Source: Cytauxzoon felis (taxonomy: Eukaryota > Apicomplexa > Aconoidasida > Piroplasmida > Theileriidae). From it: a DNA stretch of 64,000 nucleotides. The stretch's first letter is position 1; every line of letters begins with the position of its first letter. This document shows, piece after piece, positions 26,175-38,123 of this stretch. The translations under genes and the position numbers were made by a program. The notes under the pieces were generated by a model. It made no database searches. It saw only the letters and a program-made list of their open reading frames with translations, and had not been told where the DNA came from. Where the stretch lies: assembly GCA_020283715.1 (NCBI GenBank), contig JAIQCW010000013.1:81425-145424 (forward strand), given 5' to 3'.

Positions 26175-27039
26175 TTATTGTGTTAAGAGTTTATTATCTT
26201 CTTGTATATGTTGTAATATTTCAAGTGATTTTTGATCGAGTTGTTTGAATGGTAACTGTACAAATTTATTTTCATTTATATTTATTGGTTCATCATAGAT
26301 TTCATCTATTGATATTGTAGGTGTGAATAAATTTTGTTCAAAATCTTCTCTTATCATAGCTTCAATTTCCTGTTGTATTTAATTGGCTGGAAAAAAAAGT
26401 AAACGTAACCTTATTTCCTGTATTCATAATATCATTTGGATCTTTCTTCATTAATGATAATCTTAAATCTATCCTTCTCTGTCTATTCAACCTATGGAAT
26501 GAAAATTGATGAACAAATGCATTTTGAATCGAGCATTGAAACCTTTTAATTTAAACTTACTTGAATGCCGTCTGCCATATCAGTTTAATAAAATTCTGCC
26601 ATTGCTGTATTGGAGGTTCACATGCAATGTCCTCAAGTTCAAAGTAAGAATTTATTAAATTCTATAGTCAAAATATAATTACATTTAGAAAAATTCATTT
26701 ATACCTGATTGATTCTTATAATTGATGGATGAATTAATGAATTCTTCATCTCTTCAAGTACTAAATATGCCTTTATAATAATTAATGACTAATGAGATAC
26801 TATAAATATACATTTTCACTTGCTACATTTGGATCCATTATAAAATAATGTGCCTTGAGTGTATAAATTACTTCATCCGGTCTTATTCCTCTTTGTCTAT
26901 AGCCATTTATATTAATTAATAACAACACTCACCTAGATGTTCTCAAAATCTCATTAAACTCTGACCAATTCTTTGATGTCAATGAATTCCATAACTTGTG
27001 ATAATAAATTTGTTTCAATTTCCAAATCGATCTTGCCAT
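26175..27039 (-). CDS. PPR-like protein, probably mitochondrial
   Basis: Six or so short exons joined by 35-60 nt introns. The protein starts MARSIWKLKQIYYHKLWNSL, a basic leader-like N-terminus. It continues with text in the style of pentatricopeptide repeats: RGIRPDEVIYTLKAHYFIM and AYLVLEEMKNSLIHPSIIRI. Then come Trp-rich helices and the C-terminal KQLDQKSLEILQHIQEDNKLL. Small PPR-like proteins of this kind often belong to the apicomplexan mitoribosome, but that role is an inference. The gene is divergent from IspE, with about 200 bp between. Confidence 0.6.
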
Positions 27040-27239
27040 TTGAAAAGGTGAAGGTAGAGGAATGAAGACCAAAGACACAAAGGGTAAGGAATTGTATATC
27101 AAGAGGAGAGAATATATATATTACAATACATTGTACCTTCACTCTATAGTGTATGACAAGGTGTAAAAATTTGTAAAGTACTTCTGTAGTGATTTCATCT
27201 CCCTACATGTATTCAATGTGTAAGATTCCATGATGAATA

Positions 27240-28768
27240 ATGAATTATAAGAGATGTTTATTTTATGTCGGTGTATTAAATAATGTCATTAAAGATGAAA
27301 TAGAGGTATATAATAAACTTAATGAAAATTTAACCCATACAGGTATATTCATATTATTTTTCTTACACATTTCATCTTTAGCATCAGAAAATTATGAAAA
27401 TTTCTGGGATTCTATAAAGTTATCATTTTCTAAAATCAATTTAACATTAAATATTGATTTAAATTCCAATATAAATGATAAATATCTTAATTTATGCTCA
27501 TTAATACAAAAAATAGCATGGGGAAATGAACTTTACATCAAAAAAATAACTAAAGATGAAGTAGATATTGTTTCTAAGCATTATTTACCAACAGAAAATG
27601 GTGATTTCTTACTACTTAATGATCAAACTCCTCCTGGTAAGTTACTTTATCATTGTCTAACGTCATTCTCATATCTCACTCACACTTTAGAAAATGATAG
27701 ATTATTCGACAATTATCCATTCGATTCATCTAATTTACTCTCCATAGTCTTGAATGATGTTCGTGGATCCGATTCAAATTACATCATCTCAACCAAGAAA
27801 ATGATACCAATAGGAACAGGATTAGGCGGAGGTTCAGCAGATACAGCAACATTACTTAATACACTAAATGATACAATCATATATAAACCAGAAAATACCA
27901 TAAAATATGGATCAGATGTACCATTCCTAGTCTCAAAATGTACGTTTACACAACAAACAAGAAAGTATACAATGACGGATCCATCTGAAGTTACAGTCCT
28001 ACTCTCCATTCCACTAGGCGTCCCACCTGAGGTCCTTCCACTCGCCGTGGTGGCCTCTTCTATTTACTTCCCCCTACGCTTCCCTGAGATCAGCTTCGGG
28101 TTCCACTCGAGGTCCAGTACTAACTCCACTTGAGGTCATATCCATACCTTCTCTCCGCCACGATCTCTGGGAGTGGCATCACCCTTCAGGGATAGGTAAA
28201 TAGAAGAGCTCCATGCAATGGGAAGAGAGGTGGATTGTACCTTGAGTGAAGAAGCGTGTGGAAGACAAGGTTGTAACCTCGGGTGGATGTAAAGGATCTT
28301 CTATTATATAATCATCATGTATTTATAGATTCTGTAGCATTAGTTTATGGTAATGGTGATCAAATGGTTGGTATAAATCAGCATTTATTTAATGGTCCGA
28401 TATATTTATTTATACCTAATGTATGTACAATGACATCGAGTGTATTTAAGAAAGCACGTCAAGTATTTGAGAATGGTGGTTTCCCTGGTGTTGATAAAGA
28501 TATGGTTACATTTAGATTATATAACGACTTGGAAAAATGTATTATCGATGATGATGTAAAAGAATTATATGAAATATTAAAAGAGGAATATGATGAAAAA
28601 TCGTTTGGAATGACAGGAAGTGGTTGTGCATTTTTCTTAATGGCAACTGACGACTATGGAAATGAAGATGAAATTTTAAAATTAAGAAATTATTATAAAA
28701 AACCACTCTCTATTATCAAAACCAGATTTAAAACCAATAAAAATCAACACAATTTCAAATATCTATGA
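27240..28768 (+). CDS. ispE: 4-diphosphocytidyl-2-C-methyl-D-erythritol kinase
   Basis: GHMP kinase of the apicoplast MEP isoprenoid pathway, phosphorylating CDP-ME. Motifs: substrate region SFSKINLTLNI, the ATP loop IPIGTGLGGGSADTATLLN, YGSDVPFL, and the third GHMP motif GMTGSGCAFFL. The hydrophobic stretch TGIFILFFLHISSLA before the domain fits a signal peptide of a bipartite apicoplast leader, although the exact first exon is uncertain. One long intron (within about 27950-28300) contains a dispersed repeat; it falls between YGSDVPFL and the C-terminal domain. Confidence 0.85.
27975..28295 (-). repeat. Dispersed repeat in IspE intron
   Basis: CCACTAGGCGT, CCACTCGCCGTGG, CGCTTCCCTGAGATCAGC, GCCACGATCTCTGGGAGTGG, CCCTTCAGGG, CCATGCAATGG, CTCGGGTGGA. 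Confidence 0.92.
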
Positions 28769-28876
28769 GATACCAACAGGTACATCTTCTAAAACTTCCT
28801 GATCCTCTTTAATCACCTTCCTACAATTAAATTATTATTTACTCATACTATACAACTATTTATACTTTCCACCAAA

Positions 28877-29145
28877 CTCTACCTGAAGTCCAATCCTACT
28901 CTCTTCGTCTTGCAGACAGCTTCCTCTAGTTACTTCCCCCTCAAGTTCCCGTAGATCACTTTCGGGTATTTCACTTCCACTTGAGGTCTTGTTCTTAGGG
29001 TTTGTACATCTTCGTTCTTCCGGGTTAACATATCTTGTTCCTCCGGGTAGACATTATGCCGAGGATGATCTACGGGAATCCGAGGGGAAGTAATTAAAAG
29101 AGCTGACGGCAGGACCAAGAGAGTTGGATTAGACTTCAGGTGGAG
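28877..29145 (-). repeat. Dispersed repeat overlapping bL28 stop
   Basis: Lies between convergent IspE and bL28. It carries AAGT-TCCCGTAGATC-ACTT, CCGGGTTAACATA-type units and GGAT...ATCC. Its right end supplies the TGA stop codon of bL28. Confidence 0.92.
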
Positions 29146-30233
29146 ATCTCAACTTCGATTGAGTAGATACAATCCTTAGGGTCAACATACTGTTCTTTAG
29201 GTATAGCATATCCAGCAAATAATTTAGGATGATTTATATTGAGATTAAATCTTTTTGCGGCTTCTTCTATACCTAATCGTTTTATAGTTTTAAGTCCTTT
29301 CATTGATAATCTTAGTCTTATAAAACATTTTTTTATTGGATTCCAAACTTTCTTCCACTGCAAATTCACTCTCTGTACCCTATGAGACCGTTTGCCAGAA
29401 TGACTTATTTGCATCGCCTTTGTATTGTCCATCTTACCCAGTAACATACATCTATACATACATGAATATAAACTTCACTAAAGATAGATATCTACACGAG
29501 GTCCAATCAACCTCTGATCCCACTAGGCGTGGAGCCTCTCCCAATTACCTATCTCTAAAGAGTAGAGCCACTCCCAGAGATCGTGGCGGTTATGTAGTTA
29601 GTACAGGACCTCAGGTGGAGACCTCAAGTGGACTACCCGTAGCTGATCTCAGGGAAGCGGAGGGAGAAGTAAATGGAAGAGGCACCACGCCTAGTGGAAA
29701 GATGGACATCAACTGGAGAGCTGACGGCAGAATGAAGAGAAGTTAATTAGATTTCAGGTGGTACGAGACGAATGAAGGATCTATTGGTAGACACCTTGCA
29801 CATTCGACATTAGTACACATACCTTCTGGCGGGTAATTCGATAGGTCTTGTTGGTGATTTGGTAATTTTTCCTAGTCTTGGTAGACCACCACCTCTGCCT
29901 ACTATTCTATGATGTCTTTTTTGACTTGAGGTGCCGACATTTTTAAATTTTCTGCCCTGAAAAAATAAATAAATGCAATTATACGACTTCAAATTGATAA
30001 AAACGTACTAATAATGCTTCTTTGTGTCTTTTTTCCGATAAGAGAATGAAGTTGCGATAGCCTAACGGTGTATTTATGGTAAGTATGCATTGGACAAACT
30101 TGATAAATCTTTAAAATTGTAAACGTAAGATGACTGTTAGACAAATTCATTAATGACTTGAATAATGAAAACATACCATTTGGTAACATGAGATGCTTGA
30201 TATAATTAGAAATAGACCATGGATATGAACCAT
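29136..30233 (-). CDS. Organellar ribosomal protein bL28, probably apicoplast
   Basis: Large-subunit ribosomal protein. The last exon carries the bL28 hallmark CMLLGKMDNTKAMQISHSGKR. It continues VNLQWKKVWNPIKKCFIRLRLSMKGLKTI. Upstream exons give GRKFKNVGTSSQKRHHRIVG and a first exon beginning MVHIHGLFLIISSISCY. That is a short hydrophobic leader, as expected for apicoplast import. Three introns; the one between LPARR and CMLLG contains a dispersed repeat. The TGA stop is inside the inverted end of the neighbouring repeat. The first two exon joins are the least certain. Confidence 0.8.
29495..29765 (+). repeat. Dispersed repeat in bL28 intron
   Basis: Oriented opposite to its host gene: CACGAGGTCC, CCACTAGGCGTGG, CTCTAAAGAG, AGAGATCGTGG, CTCAGGGAAGCGG, CCACGCCTAGTGG, TTCAGGTGG. 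Confidence 0.9.
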
Positions 30234-30661
30234 TTATCAAGAGAAGGGCTCCAGGTATGATGAGATGTAATTTGATATCATTAGAAATTTTTATGAAAAT
30301 TATAATTGAAAATTGTAGAAGTAAATATTTATTTAATTATTTCAAGATTTTTCATGGAGAAATAAATGAAATTAGTGGAGGAATGCGAAGATCATCCATG
30401 AAGTTAGAAAGGGTAAGAGATTAGATCCACATGACTTAAACTAAATATCTATTATGAATTGTTGTAGAATTTTATGATTATGATTGTCTAGATTGATGGT
30501 CAGATAATATTTATGCTCAAGTTCTCTGCATATTTACATTCGTGTTGGGGGTTGAAAACACTTATGAGTATAGAATTATAATTAATTAACTACCATTATC
30601 CAAGAGCAATTTATTATCGCCGTGAAATATATTCTTCTGAACCATTCTTCACTGATTAAAA

Positions 30662-31529
30662 ATGACATCTTCAGTGCCATTGAGGGTAAGTTTACATCAA
30701 ATTAATGGATTAAATAATTCATAGCAATCTCATTTTACAAAACATTTGAAGTTAGATGAATTATCACCGAAATATTTACTCATATTATTAACAATTGCTG
30801 ATGTTTGCTTATTATTAGCCTCATTTGTTGGCTATGCTGTAGTTAGACGTATGTTCAGTACAGGCTCTGTTAAAGAAATTGTTTCATTAATATTACAAAC
30901 TATACTACCTACAAGAAATAGATCGTTATTTTATACAGTCAAACTCAAACTCAACAAAGTCTCTACCTTCTCCGTTTGGACTGTTTTCGTATTCTACGCA
31001 TTACTATTTGCCTGTACAGTTTTCGTCAATCTGTAAGTTTATACAAGCTTACTTATTAATTATTTGCATCCCACTCAAAGTCCAATCACTTTCTACAACT
31101 CCTCTTCTGCTATGTACACCTGAGGTTACAGTCCTACTCTTCATTCCACTCGCCGTGGCGGCCTCTCTATTTACCTCACCTCGGATTCCCGTAGATCATC
31201 CTCGGTACGTATACCCGGAGGAACAAAGAGTGTCTACTCCTAAGAACAAGACCTCGAGTGGACTACCCGCAGCTGATCTCAGGGAAGCGGAGGGGGAAGT
31301 AAATAGAGAAGGCACCACGCCTAGTGGAACAGTGGTTGTAACCTCGAGTGGAGAAGCTGTCTGCAAGACAAGGGTAGGACTTCAAGTGGGATGCAAATAA
31401 TTAGACATATTTATGGTTGATGGAGTATTTGGAGTTTGTTTATGTTATGAATTTGATGATTAATTATATAGGAAGTTCTACTTTTTGATATGGAGTAAGG
31501 TTCGTGTAAAACGTAGAAAGGATAATTAG
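30662..31529 (+). CDS. Small membrane protein, about 128 aa
   Basis: Three exons. Exon 1 is MTSSVPLR and ends at GTAAGT; exon 2 begins QSHFTKHLKLDELSPK. Two membrane spans are evident: LLILLTIADVCLLLASFVG, and VWTVFVFYALLFACTVFVN. A long intron with a dispersed repeat precedes the tiny last exon KFYFLIWSKVRVKRRKDN. The basic tail could be a cytosolic retention signal. The family is unknown. The stop is 19 bp from the convergent eIF2-beta stop. Confidence 0.75.
31070..31400 (+). repeat. Dispersed repeat in membrane-protein intron
   Basis: CACCTGAGGT, CCACTCGCCGTGG, GGAT-TCCCGTAGATC-ATCC, CCCGGAGGAAC unit, CTCAGGGAAGCGG, CCACGCCTAGTGG, AGCTGTCTGCAAG. Confidence 0.92.
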
Positions 31530-31548
31530 ATTGATGATTTTATTTATA

Positions 31549-33098
31549 TTATACTTTTGATTTACGTCTTTCACCTCTACCTAATGCATGAAAGCCATTT
31601 TTAATCGGATTTACAGATCTATTTGCACCACATGCTTCACAATGTTGTGTAAATAATCTCGCACGGCAATCTCGTTCCATAGTTGTATTAGGACTCTTAC
31701 ACATTGAACATGTAACATATTCAGCTATTTAAATTTATTATAATCTACATTTATTAACTTACTTATATACTTTCTTAATAAACTCTCTATATTCTTTGGA
31801 CCATATTTACCTTTTAATACCAATTGCCCATCACCTGCTATAGAACCTTCCGTACCCAATTCCGCCAATACAAATTGATGAACATGATCCATACTCCTAC
31901 CCATTCTATAAATATATATAGTAATCAAGCGAAGATTTCCACCTAAGGTTACAACCTTGTCTTCCACTAGGCGTGGCGGCCTTCCTTATTTACTTCCCCC
32001 TCCGCTTCCCTGAGATCAGCTGCGGGTATTCCACTTGAGGTTACATTAATATCATACCTTCTCGTTCTTAGGAGTAGACACTCTTTGTTCTTCCGGGTTA
32101 AAATTTTTTGTTCCTCCGGGTAGACATACCGAGGATGATCTATGGGAATCCGAGGGGAAGTAAATAGAAGAGCTGTCGGCAGGACCAAGAGAGTTGGATT
32201 AGACTTCAGGTATATTGGGATATCAATCACAGGATAATTGGGTGGTAAATTATAAGAACTTACATTCCACAGATATCTCTAAAATTAATCCATGCGACTT
32301 TTTTAGAACCAACACGTACAACTTGTGGTGGTTTAATAGTATATCTTTTACTTCCACTTAAATCAGGATTGTTAGCGTTGATTAATGATTGTATCCTAGC
32401 CAATAACTAAATTATATATATTAAATAAGCTACTTCAATCCAAACTAACCTCATCATAGGGATATACATGACCCTTTACAAATACCTTTCCAGTTCCATC
32501 TATAATCTCAACTTTTGGCGATGCTATAATATTATATATATCAAACAAAACAGTGTAGTCCACTCCAGCTGAGGTCCAAACACTACACTTCCGCCACGAT
32601 CTCCGGGAGTGGCTTTACTCTTTAGAGATAGGTAATTGGAAGAGCCTCCACGGCGAGTGGAAGATAAGGTTGTAACCTCAGGTGGATAAAATTTCAAATG
32701 TTATGTATATTTTGGTAAACAAACCTGCGGTACCATCGACGGGTTTCTTTTTCTTTTTTTCACCGAAATTAAACTTTGGTGCATCGGTTGTATCATCGGC
32801 TATGGTATGGTTATATATAGTGGAGTTTGAAAGTACCTTTTGGCGTAACATTTAGATTTGATAATTTATCATTTATATCATCATTAATTGATTGATTTGA
32901 CGATTTATTGTTATTAAATTCTTGTAATTTTATATTTTCACCTTCGGATGATGTTTTTAATTCACTTGATGAACGTTCATCATCGGTTTTTGTGGTATCC
33001 GTAACAGGTTGAGTACTCTGTAAGAGATTTTATATAAATAAATGTATAAAAATTAAATATAAACTCACTTCATAAACTTCACCTACTAATTTACCCAT
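31549..33098 (-). CDS. EIF2S2: Translation initiation factor eIF2 beta subunit
   Basis: Part of the eIF2 GTP/Met-tRNA complex. The short first exon MGKLVGEVYE is followed by an acidic/Ser linker and a lysine block (FGEKKKKKP). The conserved core comes next: RYTIKPPQVVRVGSKKVAWINF, then FVLAELGTEGSIAGDGQLVLKG. The C4 zinc ribbon has CSMCKSPNT and CEACGANRSV. The end GRGERRKSKV is at 31549. About seven exons; two introns contain dispersed repeats. The lysine blocks typical of the N-terminus are reduced compared with animal eIF2-beta. Confidence 0.9.
31935..32215 (-). repeat. Dispersed repeat in eIF2-beta intron
   Basis: CCACCTAAGGT, CCACTAGGCGTGG, CGCTTCCCTGAGATCAGC, CCTCCGGGTAGACA units, GGGAATCCGAGGGG (ATCC/GGAT dyad), AGCTGTCGGCAGG. 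Confidence 0.92.
32560..32690 (-). repeat. Dispersed repeat in eIF2-beta intron
   Basis: Compact copy: GCTGAGGTCC, GCCACGATCTCCGGGAGTGG, CTCTTTAGAG, CCACGGCGAGTGG, ACCTCAGGTGG. Confidence 0.9.
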
Positions 33099-33194
33099 AA
33101 TTTATATTTACTGATTTGCGACTATATATTAATGGGGGATTAACACGTGTATAAATAGAAATATAAATTAAAGATTAAATTTATGCGATTTTTA

Positions 33195-34804
33195 TTATAG
33201 TGAAAGTTTATGTAATTCGATGTTATTAATATCCTGAAGATAATTTCAATATAATTTGATGATTATAAAACTTACAACAGTCATTGTACCATTTATATTA
33301 TTAGCAGCCTCTATAATCACCTGATTCTCCTTAATGATATCATCTATATCTATATCATCATCATAATCTAAATCATCCGCTGCTCCTTCATCATCCATAA
33401 ACAAATTCGGATTGAATGTAAATAAATCTTTCCCTGTCAATTGTTCTGTACCCTTCATAACCTTTTCTTTCAATTCCACCAATCTATTTTCTTCACATTT
33501 AGCACGCCATTCAGCAAATGATTCTGCAGTAACCAATTCACCATCAGGTGGTAGTTCTCTCCTCTAATGAAAATTTATAATATATGTCATCTAAGCTCAC
33601 CTGACGTTCAATCTTCTCTTCAAGAGTCTCCTCCTCTTCATCAATATCTTTTGGTATATCACTCTTTAATACGTAACCTAAAAATATATTATGTATCTAC
33701 ATCAATATGAAGTTTTATGCCTCCATCGTCAAGGTCACATCACCTTGTCTTCCACAGGCGTTCCACCTGAGGTCTATAGTGCCGTCAGCTCTCCACTTGA
33801 TGTTACAACCTTATCTTCGTCTTGCAGACGGCTTCTCTATTTACATCCCCCTTCGCTTCCCTGAGATCAGCTGCGGGTAGTCCACTTGAGGTTCAATCTA
33901 CTACACCTCTGCCACGATCTCCGGGAGTGGCTATACTTTTTAGAGATAGTTAAATAGAGAAGCTGACGGCAGGACGAAAAGAGGTGGATTGGATCTCGAG
34001 TGGAGCATTTAATGTGTTTGTTTGGTTAACATACCGGGTGGTAGACAGTGTCTGTATTTGCATTCATCTCCTCCATTAGGGCAGACCCAGAACCATCCGT
34101 ATTTCTGAAATTCATTGAATGATTATTATTCAACATACTTTTGATTCTACAGCATCTAAAAAGTATTTACAAATGATATCTGTGGTACAGCTGTTCGTCT
34201 GCTTCTCTCTAATGACACCTTCAAGTGTATTTAAATCCCAATTTGACATGTTCTCATCTGAAGTGTGAGGATAATTACTGGTTGCCAACTGTACCTTCTT
34301 TAGCTCTTTGTATACGTTGATCACAATAAATATCAATTTTTTGCTCTAATTTCGACTGTTTAGGTTCATATAATTTCTCTTGAGATTCTTGACTGGCCTT
34401 TTTCACAGTCTCGGTAGCTACAAGTTGTTATAATTAGTGAAAAGGATATGACTTCATTAGTAAATAGCAATACCTAATAATAACAACACTTAAATCAACA
34501 TACTTTTAAATAATGAAGCAATAAGTGCCTTTTGTTGTAATAATTTATTCTTTTCCTCCTTTTCTTTTTGTTGTTGAGCTATAAATTTATCACTGGACTT
34601 TGGTGGTTGACCAGTAACTTGTTGTTGTATACTTTTTATATATCTGAATTCATTATATGAAAAAAATATAAGATAAACCAACTTTTGTACTGATTTACTC
34701 TTTTTATTTTTAAGTCCGAATGTTTTATCTTCTATAATCTTTTGTTTCTGCTTCTCCAACGCCTTCTGTTGAGCTTTCTGTTGCTTAGCATTACCGCCAC
34801 TCAT
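33195..34804 (-). CDS. ZC3H15: ZC3H15/DFRP1 (Tma46) homologue lacking first zinc finger
   Basis: Ribosome-associated partner of DRG GTPases. The N-terminus [20 protein letters not shown] is the family signature. Next are [14 protein letters not shown] and IASLFK, then [42 protein letters not shown] (second CCCH finger) and LPPGYVLK. The C-terminal [15 protein letters not shown] and acidic tail also fit. Between ASLFK and IDIYCDQR, where relatives carry CAFFKxGxC...CKFSH, I see only [19 protein letters not shown], so the first CCCH finger is missing. Several introns; one (33730-34010) has a dispersed repeat. Confidence 0.88.
33730..34010 (-). repeat. Dispersed repeat in ZC3H15 intron
   Basis: CCACCTGAGGT, CTTGCAGACGGC, CGCTTCCCTGAGATCAGC, GCCACGATCTCCGGGAGTGG, AGCTGACGGCAGG, ATCTCGAGTGG. 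Confidence 0.92.
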
Positions 34805-35029
34805 CTCTATACACCAATTTTAACATATACATTAACAGCATCCATCTATAATTATACATGGGGACATGAAATCATCCAAATGATCCCAATTCAAAATACA
34901 ATTCCATAAAAATCAAAAATTATTATTCATTTAAAATTAATAATTTATGTAATATACTATTTGTATTTTAAAAAAACACCCAAATGAATCTTTTCACAAT
35001 TGCCACATTACTACCACGAAGGAACATCG

Positions 35030-35350
35030 CATCTGAGGTGTTGTACATACCCTCGAGGTCCAATCTACTACATCTTCTCTTCCACTAGGCGTTCCACCTG
35101 AGGTTACAACCTCGCATTCTCCTGCAGAGAGCTTTTCCAATTACCTCCCCTCGGATTCCCGTAGATCATCCTCGGTATAATGTCAACCCCTAAGAGCAGA
35201 CAAATTCAACCCGGAAGAACAGGAAGTTAGTAATGTAACCTCAAGTGGAAGTGGACTACCCGAAGCTGATCTCAGGGAAGCGGATGAAGAGCTAAATAGA
35301 GAAGGCCTCCACGGCGAGTGGAATGACCTACGGTGGTTGTAACCTCAGGC
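35030..35350 (+). repeat. Dispersed repeat in PARN 3' flank
   Basis: Ends about 90 bp from the PARN stop. Contains CCACTAGGCGT, CCTGCAGAGAGC, GGAT-TCCCGTAGATC-ATCC, CCCTAAGAGC and CCCGGAAGAAC units, CTCAGGGAAGCGG and CCACGGCGAGTGG. Confidence 0.92.
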
Positions 35351-35439
35351 TTAAAGAAAGGTCGTATGGTAACCTTCGATGTACAATACTTAAGTAGTTA
35401 TATTCTATAGGGTATTAATGTATAGATTTAGTGAGTAGA

Positions 35440-38123
35440 TTATACTTGGTTAATATGTTGTTTATATTGTTGATAATTATAGAGTGTGAATTGTGGATTT
35501 TTCATCATTTTATAAATGAGATTGAGATTTCTTATATCATCATCATTTTTAACAGTAATCCAGCATGAATTATCATCGATGGAATTTATATTTATCCATA
35601 GTGGTGACCATATTTTCATAATTTCATATTTCTTCCATGAATTTGGATAACCAAACATATAAAAATGTCTTGCCATATCATTTTCATTACTACTGGATAA
35701 ATTAATTACATTTGGTTGTGATTTTACTAATTTTATACAATTTTTCAAATCATTCAATACATTTAATAAATTTTGTCTCATATGACCATTTTTAAATAAT
35801 TTATTATCCTTCAATCTCTTACCACATACTTTTGATCTATACAATGAATTAAATTGTAATATAAATACAATACTCGTCATGAAACTATCATAACCTGCAT
35901 CATGTATCATCGATAACTCCACATCATCCAAATCATCTATCAAATTACTAAAACATCTATCCTCATTCAATCCACCCGATGACCATACTTTGTCTACTAT
36001 ATCTTCTCCTCGTCTTGCCATTTCACTTGAGGTATTTCCACTAGGCGTTCCACATGAGGTCATCGTCATCCACTCGCCGTGGTGGCCTTCCTTATTTAGT
36101 TGTCCCTCCGCTTCCCTGAGATCAGCTACGGGTTTTCCACTTGAGGTCTGTTCTTCGGGGTTAAACTTTTTTTGTTCCTCCGGGTTGACATCTTCTGTTC
36201 CTCCGGGTAGAATTCCTGTTCTTAGGGGTTGAACATTTTCGTTCTTAGGGGTTGACATTTCCTGTTCTTCCGGGTATAAATCGCCACGATCTCCGGGAGT
36301 GGCTTTACTCTTTAGAGATAGGTAATTGGAAGAAGCCTCCACGGCAGTGGGAACAGAGTTGGAAGGACGAAGAGAGTTGGATTTGGTCTCAAGTGGAGAG
36401 CAATCTGTAGTGTAAGAAGATGTAGAGTCATTGCTTTTGATATTTATGATTTTATTGATTAGTGGATGTAGATTTGATGGTATATTCCAATGTGTATTTG
36501 GTAATGTGTAGATATTGAAAGATGTAGGATTATCTAGATTGGTATCGGTTGTGCATAGATGATCGAAGAGACCTTTGAGTGTAGTATTGTTATTACTAGA
36601 ATTTATGAATTCAGAGATATATTTTGTATCGAATGTTATTGGAAACATATTTATCCATTGATTTTTAAAATCTTGTATATTCTCAGGTAAATCATTATAG
36701 AAAGTATGAAAGATATGTAAAATATCATAAAAACAATTATGACCAACAATAATTTTTTTTCTTTTATAATTTCATCAAATAATAAACGTAATCCAACATC
36801 TTTTTTTAATATTAAAAGATCATTTTCCAATAATAATTTCTGTTGTTTATATAATTCTAATTGTGATCTATAAATGCACAATAATTTCATATCACCCTTT
36901 CTTGATGAATGACTATATATATTTGGATATTGCTGATTTATTATAGTATGCATTAACAATCTTTGAAATGCACTCTCCATCACAATCTCCAACGGTTTAA
37001 TATCATTCGATAATATCCATTCATCTATCTTTCTCATTACATCCTCTATAGCAACTCTATCATTTATATCCGGTATCGTATTCAAATCAAATTTTGATGA
37101 ATTATTATCAATACCAGCAGTCTCATTTATAGATGAAGTTCCATCTGAAGTCATCTTGAAGACAGCTTCTCCACCTGAGGTTACATTCCTGCCGTCAGCT
37201 CTTCCTTTTACTTCCCCCTCCAGCTCCCGTAGATCGCTTCCAGGTCTCACTTGAGGTCCATTAACTATATCACGTTCTTCCGGGTAGACATTCTTTGTTC
37301 CTCCGGGTAGATTTCCTGTTCTTAGGGGTTGAACATCGCCACGATCTCCGGGAGTGGCTTTACTCTTTAGAGATAGATAATTAGAAGAGCTGTCTGCAAG
37401 ACCTACAGTGGAGGTAACCTCAGGTGGAACAGAGTTGGATTGTACATTGGATGAAGAAAAATCTGCATGATTATCACTACATTGTGTATATATTTCACTT
37501 GTAGATGTTTCGTTATATATTTGTTCTTTCGTATCTTTGAGATCGGTTACGGGTGTCAACCCGGAAGAACATGATTGATCAGGACTTATATTCATGATAA
37601 TTCGATTAACTTCATCGATTTGCGATACTATGATGGATTTTTTTTCATCTTCTTCGATTGGTTTTAGATGTTTTATACCATTTTTGATCCATTGGTTGAA
37701 ATCAAATCCATTTTCATTTAAAAAGGATAAAGTACTTGTATTGACTTTAAATATTTTATTATCCGATGGTATAGTATATATAGATGTTGGTATAATTTTC
37801 CAGTTACCACATTTTAAATACTTTGCCATAGTCAATCCTATCTGACATGGTATAAAATCTTTGGTACCTATTAAATGACCTTCATATGATTTATCTATAC
37901 CGATATAACGCTCATCATTTAAATGTAAACCTGTATATTCAATGTCTATAGCTACAAAATCACATTCTCTAATGGATTTTAATATTATCTCACTATGTTC
38001 ATCCCATGTCAATTTTGATGTTACATTTGTACTAGAAAATCTATAGAATCCTATAATACTATTATTTCTACCCGCATATTTTATTCCCTTGTATGGGTTT
38101 AAATAACGTATTAATGACTGCAT
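35440..38123 (-). CDS. PARN: PARN poly(A)-specific ribonuclease, frame-split
   Basis: DEDD-family 3' exonuclease that shortens mRNA poly(A) tails. The upstream part (490 aa) has the first two catalytic acids in DFVAIDIEYTG, then PCQIGL and FLNENGFDFNQWIKNGI. The downstream part (402 aa) has FDTKYISEF and the last catalytic Asp in HDAGYDSFMT. The link GHNCFYDILHIFH, holding the third Asp, can be read only after a -1 shift at an A8 run (36753-36760 on the + strand). Both halves contain an in-frame dispersed repeat. No intron fits the join. The cause could be an indel in the source DNA, a sequencing error, or ribosomal slippage on A AAA AAA. The R3H/RRM parts of animal PARN are not evident. Confidence 0.82.
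35995..36400 (-). repeat. Dispersed repeat, coding copy 4
   Basis: In the C-terminal half of PARN. Read as [17 protein letters not shown], then PEEQ/TPKN/PGGT units, [17 protein letters not shown]. Confidence 0.92.
37135..37445 (-). repeat. Dispersed repeat, coding copy 5
   Basis: In the N-terminal half of [34 protein letters not shown] unit, [19 protein letters not shown]. Just upstream in the protein, 37480-37580 looks like an older, decayed copy (SSGLTPVTDLKDTKEQIYNE). Confidence 0.9.

Noticed and set aside
36648..36651. Two separate genes at the PARN locus
   Set aside because: The halves carry complementary catalytic motifs of one enzyme, and a single-base shift joins them in the correct family order.
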